Part shown: positions 14,528 through 16,228 of the stretch, piece by piece
Numbering within the stretch: position 1 is the stretch's first letter
How the letters are laid out: each line of letters opens with the position of its first letter
Origin: CAZWFW01 sp964633445
Lineage (GTDB): Archaea; Undinarchaeota; CAZWFW01
Assembly: GCA_964633445.1 (NCBI GenBank)
Contig: CAZWFW010000026.1
Location: 1-16,228, forward strand
Direction of reading: 5' to 3'
DNA: 16,228 bases
Program-made: the position numbers and the translations under genes
The notes under the pieces: generated by a model
The model's input: the letters and a program-made list of their open reading frames with translations, nothing else
The model's database searches: none
What the model was told of the DNA's origin: nothing

Positions 14528-14668
14528 TTATAGCTTAGCATGCTTAATCAACTCCCTTATTGCCTCATCTATAGTAACCCGCCTTTTCTTTTTTAATTGC
14601 AACCTTGAAACCACCTCAAGCAATTTTCTATGAGTGTCTGCTTCCACTTTTATAGTAACCTTGCTCAT
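14528..14668 (-). CDS. Small VapB-like antitoxin
   Basis: A 46-residue basic protein, M-S-K-V-T-I-K-V-E-A-D-T-H-R-K-L-L then V-S-R-L-Q-L-K-K-K-R-R-V-T-I-D-E-A-I-R-E-L-I-K-H. A short amino-terminal strand followed by two helices with T-I-D-E-A-I-R-E-L-I is the pattern of ribbon-helix-helix/VapB antitoxins in archaea, which bind their own promoter and neutralise a PIN-domain toxin. No vapC follows: only about 85 bases separate it from rdgB. So it is orphaned, or its toxin was lost. An inverted repeat lies just upstream. The gene is intact while the surrounding tnpB is broken, which hints at later arrival or selection to keep it. Confidence 0.7.
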   Translation of the reverse strand: MSKVTIKVEADTHRKLLEVVSRLQLKKKRRVTIDEAIRELIKHAKL

Positions 14669-14676
14669 TGTATTAT

Positions 14677-14706
14677 CATTAGTGTCAATGCTAATGCTAT
14701 TATATT
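14677..14706 (-). promoter_or_regulatory. Promoter and possible operator of the VapB-like gene
   Basis: A TATA-like AAATATAAT on the minus strand (about 14706-14698) predicts a start near 14675, some eight bases before the ATG. CATTAG-8-CTAATG (14677-14696) is a perfect six-base inverted repeat between box and gene, where an autoregulating antitoxin would bind. Confidence 0.4.
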
Positions 14707-14782
14707 TTTCGGCTCTTCTGACGAAAGAGTTAAAACTTAACTTAATATGTTTTTTAAATTTATTAAGTTGAATGTAAAAGCT

Positions 14783-15139
14783 CTGGTGTGAACTACCATG
14801 TAGAATTCACCATCCTTTTTCAGCAACTCAGTAGTTCCTATGCCATAAATCCAAATCTCTCCCTTTAAGTCTGGCATCGGCTTTTTTCTTGGTTTGGGGA
14901 ATGAAGCATTTTTACCTTGTTTCTGAGTTCAAAATAGGATTTTACGGCTTCTTGCCTTCTCCCTTGCCATCTATCTTGTGTTCTGGATGAGTCTCGACTT
15001 AACAGGATACTTCTCAAGCTTGTTTCTGTTCGTTGTGTTTAGTTTTTTGCAGGCTTCGAGATATTGGTTGAACACATTGCAATTCCGGATTGTCCAGGAT
15101 GAGTTTGAAACACAATGTTCTTACTAACTTCTTTTTCAT
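14783..15139 (-). pseudogene. tnpB: tnpB 5' fragment, frameshifted and truncated
   Basis: The ATG at 15139 opens M-K-K-K-L-V-R-T-L-C-F-K-L-I-L-D-N-P-E-L, like the start of archaeal TnpB proteins. A shift near 15073 leads to F-N-Q-Y-L-E-A-C-K-K-L-N, then L-E-K-Y-P-V-K-S-R-L-I-Q-N-T-R and an in-frame TAG (14971-14973). M-A-R-E-K-A-R-S, V-K-S-Y-F-E-L-R-N-K (another frame) and N-A-S-F-P-K-P-R-K-K-P follow, then L-L-K-K-D-G-E-F-Y-M-V-V-H-T before homology stops. Together these give the amino-terminal third of TnpB, the RNA-guided nuclease of IS200/IS605 elements, with at least one stop and two shifts. It is surely non-functional. Confidence 0.7.
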
Positions 15140-15159
15140 TAGTTAGATTAAGTATATAC

Positions 15160-15205
15160 TCACTCCCTAATTCACCCACGGATTTGAAAATCGGTGGTAC
15201 TCTTA
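15160..15205 (-). repeat. IS200/IS605 left end with imperfect hairpin
   Basis: CCACCGATTT-TC-AAATCCGTGG on the minus strand (15197-15176) pairs throughout except one C-C mismatch. It is bordered by TAAGAGTACC outside and GGGTGAATTAGGG inside, both present in the same order at 8482-8514. Confidence 0.55.
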
Positions 15206-15530
15206 TACTGTGTTGTATAATTCATGCAAAACAGCAGTATAAACCCTTAAAGCTCCAAGTAAGCATTATAATTGCTTCTTCGGAGTTCACATCAAGAAAA
15301 ATTCACATATCTTGGATTGGCAAAAGGGAGAAAGAAACAACGATTTTTTAAAATAATTGTGCAACACAGTAGTTGTACTCTTAGCAACATTTTTATAGAA
15401 TTAGCACACAAAGCTACAAAACTCAAGAAGAAGACTTTAACTGATTTAAAATTTTCTTCTAAATGAACTACCAGGCTAATAATTAAGTACTTGCATCTTT
15501 CTTGCCTTGTTGGTTTGAACTCTTGCTATG
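15206..15530. other. Stretch without a supported gene; one weak open frame
   Basis: A plus-strand frame from TTG 15272 to 15466 reads 64 residues, basic, with K-G-R-K-K-Q-R-F-F and I-E-L-A-H-K-A-T-K-L-K-K-K. It has no ATG, no convincing promoter and no family I recognise. It could be the tail of a decayed mobile-element gene. Nothing else is visible. Confidence 0.25.
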
Positions 15531-15536
15531 GAAAAG

Positions 15537-15548
15537 CATATATAAATC
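15537..15548 (+). promoter_or_regulatory. Promoter of the pilin-like genes
   Basis: CATATATAAATC is centred about 28 bases before the ATG at 15571, giving a very short leader. It supports the ATG over the in-frame upstream extension. Confidence 0.5.
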
Positions 15549-15570
15549 TGTGGTTATAAACTTTAGTGGT

Positions 15571-16020
15571 ATGAGCAGAAAAGCTCAGGGTTTACCAATA
15601 AATACGGTTGTGCTTGCAGGTTTAGCTGTTTTGGTTTTGCTTTTAATTGCTATGTTTGTTACTGGTGGATTTGGTAAAATTGGTAGTGCAATTGCAAGAT
15701 TTATAGGACATAAAACACCAGAACTTCCTGCTAGAATCGACGAATGCGAATCCTACTATAGTCAGTGGGTATCTGCAGGGTGCAGTAAAACTGTAGGAAG
15801 AATATATTGCTGCAAAGTGTTTTCTTGGATAGATGTTGATGGGGATGGCTATGGGGATCCTGTGAGAGATGGATGGGATAGTGATGCTGACGATTACTAT
15901 AATTACACATGCGATGCAAAATCTACAGCTACTACTACTGCAGCAACAAAAAATCTCCTAGGCACAAGGACTTGTGGTTCTGGGACTAGCACTATAGACT
16001 GTAGTTCGATTGATTGCTGA
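15571..16020 (+). CDS. Pilin-like exported protein with class III signal peptide and Ca-binding-like loop
   Basis: A 149-residue protein. The start S-R-K-A-Q-G / L-P-I-N-T-V-V-L-A-G-L-A-V-L is a class III (type IV prepilin-like) signal: basic residues, a likely cut after G7, then a 20-residue hydrophobic segment (about 12-31) that would pack in a filament core or anchor the protein. The exposed part has eight cysteines (59, 71, 80, 81, 114, 135, 144, 149) and D-V-D-G-D-G-Y-G-D (88-96), an EF-hand/thrombospondin-type calcium loop pattern. Length is short for a pilin. The longer open frame back to 15502 is rejected because the promoter and signal peptide fit 15571. It overlaps the next similar gene by one base. 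Function as a pilin or surface protein is inferred. Confidence 0.8.
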   Translation: MSRKAQGLPINTVVLAGLAVLVLLLIAMFVTGGFGKIGSAIARFIGHKTPELPARIDECESYYSQWVSAGCSKTVGRIYCCKVFSWIDVDGDGYGDPVRDGWDSDADDYYNYTCDAKSTATTTAATKNLLGTRTCGSGTSTIDCSSIDC

Positions 16021-16228
16021 TGAGTTCAGAAAAAGCTATTGAATTATCAATTAACACAATAGTTATTCTTGGTCTTGCAGTTATTGTTTTGCTTGCCCTA
16101 GTTATATTTTTTGGGGGTGGCTGGAATAAGCTAAGTGAGAAACTAGCAAACATTTTTGGGCCAGGAACTTCACAAGTAGGAATAGCAGCTGCAAAATTTT
16201 CTTGCGATCAAATTTGTAGCAGTTGGGA
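16020..16228 (+). CDS. Second pilin-like exported protein, cut by window end
   Basis: The ATG uses the last base of the previous TGA. The 69 complete codons visible read M-S-S-E-K-A-I-E-L-S-I-N-T-I-V-I-L-G-L-A and continue hydrophobic to about residue 31, then G-G-G-W-N-K-L-S-E-K-L-A-N-I-F. The layout matches the gene before it: K-A, two residues, L-x-I-N-T, hydrophobic segment, G-G, then an amphipathic stretch. Cysteines begin at F-S-C-D-Q-I-C. It has a class III signal peptide, although the glycine before the cut is replaced by glutamate here. It is probably a paralogue in the same operon. The remainder lies outside the window. Confidence 0.75.
   Translation, partial: MSSEKAIELSINTIVILGLAVIVLLALVIFFGGGWNKLSEKLANIFGPGTSQVGIAAAKFSCDQICSSW

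Larger units (their letters stand above)
14457..15205 (-). mobile_element. Decayed IS200/IS605-family insertion enclosing an antitoxin gene
   Basis: Four parts lie in order on the minus strand: a left end (15205-15160), a broken tnpB 5' third (15139 to about 14783), an intact VapB-like gene (14668-14528) and a tnpB 3' terminus/right end (14505-14457). The left end shares TAAGAGTACC, a hairpin and GGGTGAATTAGGG with relic B. No tnpA is seen. The middle and most of the carboxy half of tnpB, including its catalytic region, are gone. The unit is about 750 bases. The reading as one insertion is an inference; two unrelated remnants flanking an antitoxin gene are possible. Confidence 0.5.

Noticed and set aside
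14788..14806. GTGAACTACCA inverted match to the right end of relic B, read at first as another right end
   Set aside because: The minus strand here encodes the F-Y-M-V-V-H-T stretch of the tnpB fragment, in line with the preceding residues, so the 11-base match is best explained as chance within coding sequence.
15115..15351. A 78-codon plus-strand open frame
   Set aside because: It runs antisense over the tnpB start and left-end hairpin and has no signal of its own.

Overview
The window is archaeal chromosomal DNA, AT-rich, very probably from a thermophile. Archaea are indicated by the spc-type ribosomal protein cluster with archaeal/eukaryal-only proteins (L32e, L19e, S3ae), archaeal AdkA, a stand-alone Bud32, a Pcc1 subunit, ATGA-type gene overlaps and TTTAAATA-type TATA boxes about 25 bases ahead of starts or transcripts. 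Two genes for cyclic 2,3-diphosphoglycerate synthesis and an Hsp20 fit life at high temperature. The class III signal peptides of the form [K-A-x-x-L-x-I-N-T] + hydrophobic stretch at the right end resemble those of small-genome (DPANN/Aenigmarchaeota-like) archaea, but I cannot fix the lineage.

Layout. 1-550: a cysteine-rich fragment of an exported protein with no credible start. 550-1060: no intact gene, but a degraded IS200/IS605-type right end (minus strand) with hairpins. 1064-7023 (+): a tight operon rpl6-rpl32e-rpl19e-rpl18-rps5-rpl30-rpl15-secY-adkA-DUF106, lacking the usual rps8 side. 7053-8459 (+): mazG-like, ZPR1-like and bud32 genes. 8485-8703: a MITE-like IS605 remnant. 8812-9651 (+): an unrecognised protein with a probable C-terminal winged helix. 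9648-10136 (-): hsp20, divergent from cpgS-2pgk (10231-12458, +), which convert 2-phosphoglycerate to cyclic 2,3-diphosphoglycerate. 12438-12655: a second MITE-like remnant (minus) that runs into the 3' end of 2pgk. 12670-14434 (-): operon rdgB-rps15-pcc1-rps3ae. 14457-15205 (-): a decayed IS200/IS605 insertion with left-end hairpin, broken tnpB 5' part, an intact small VapB-like antitoxin gene, and a tnpB 3' end/right end. 15571-end (+): two pilin-like exported protein genes, the second cut by the window edge.

How it works together. The core is translation and protein export (ribosomal proteins, SecY, the Oxa1-related DUF106 protein), nucleotide upkeep (AdkA, MazG-like, RdgB/Ham1) and tRNA t6A modification (Bud32 and Pcc1 in two separate operons). 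The striking non-gene content is a family of IS200/IS605-derived relics, four in about 15 kb, each lying at an operon border and none with an intact transposase.
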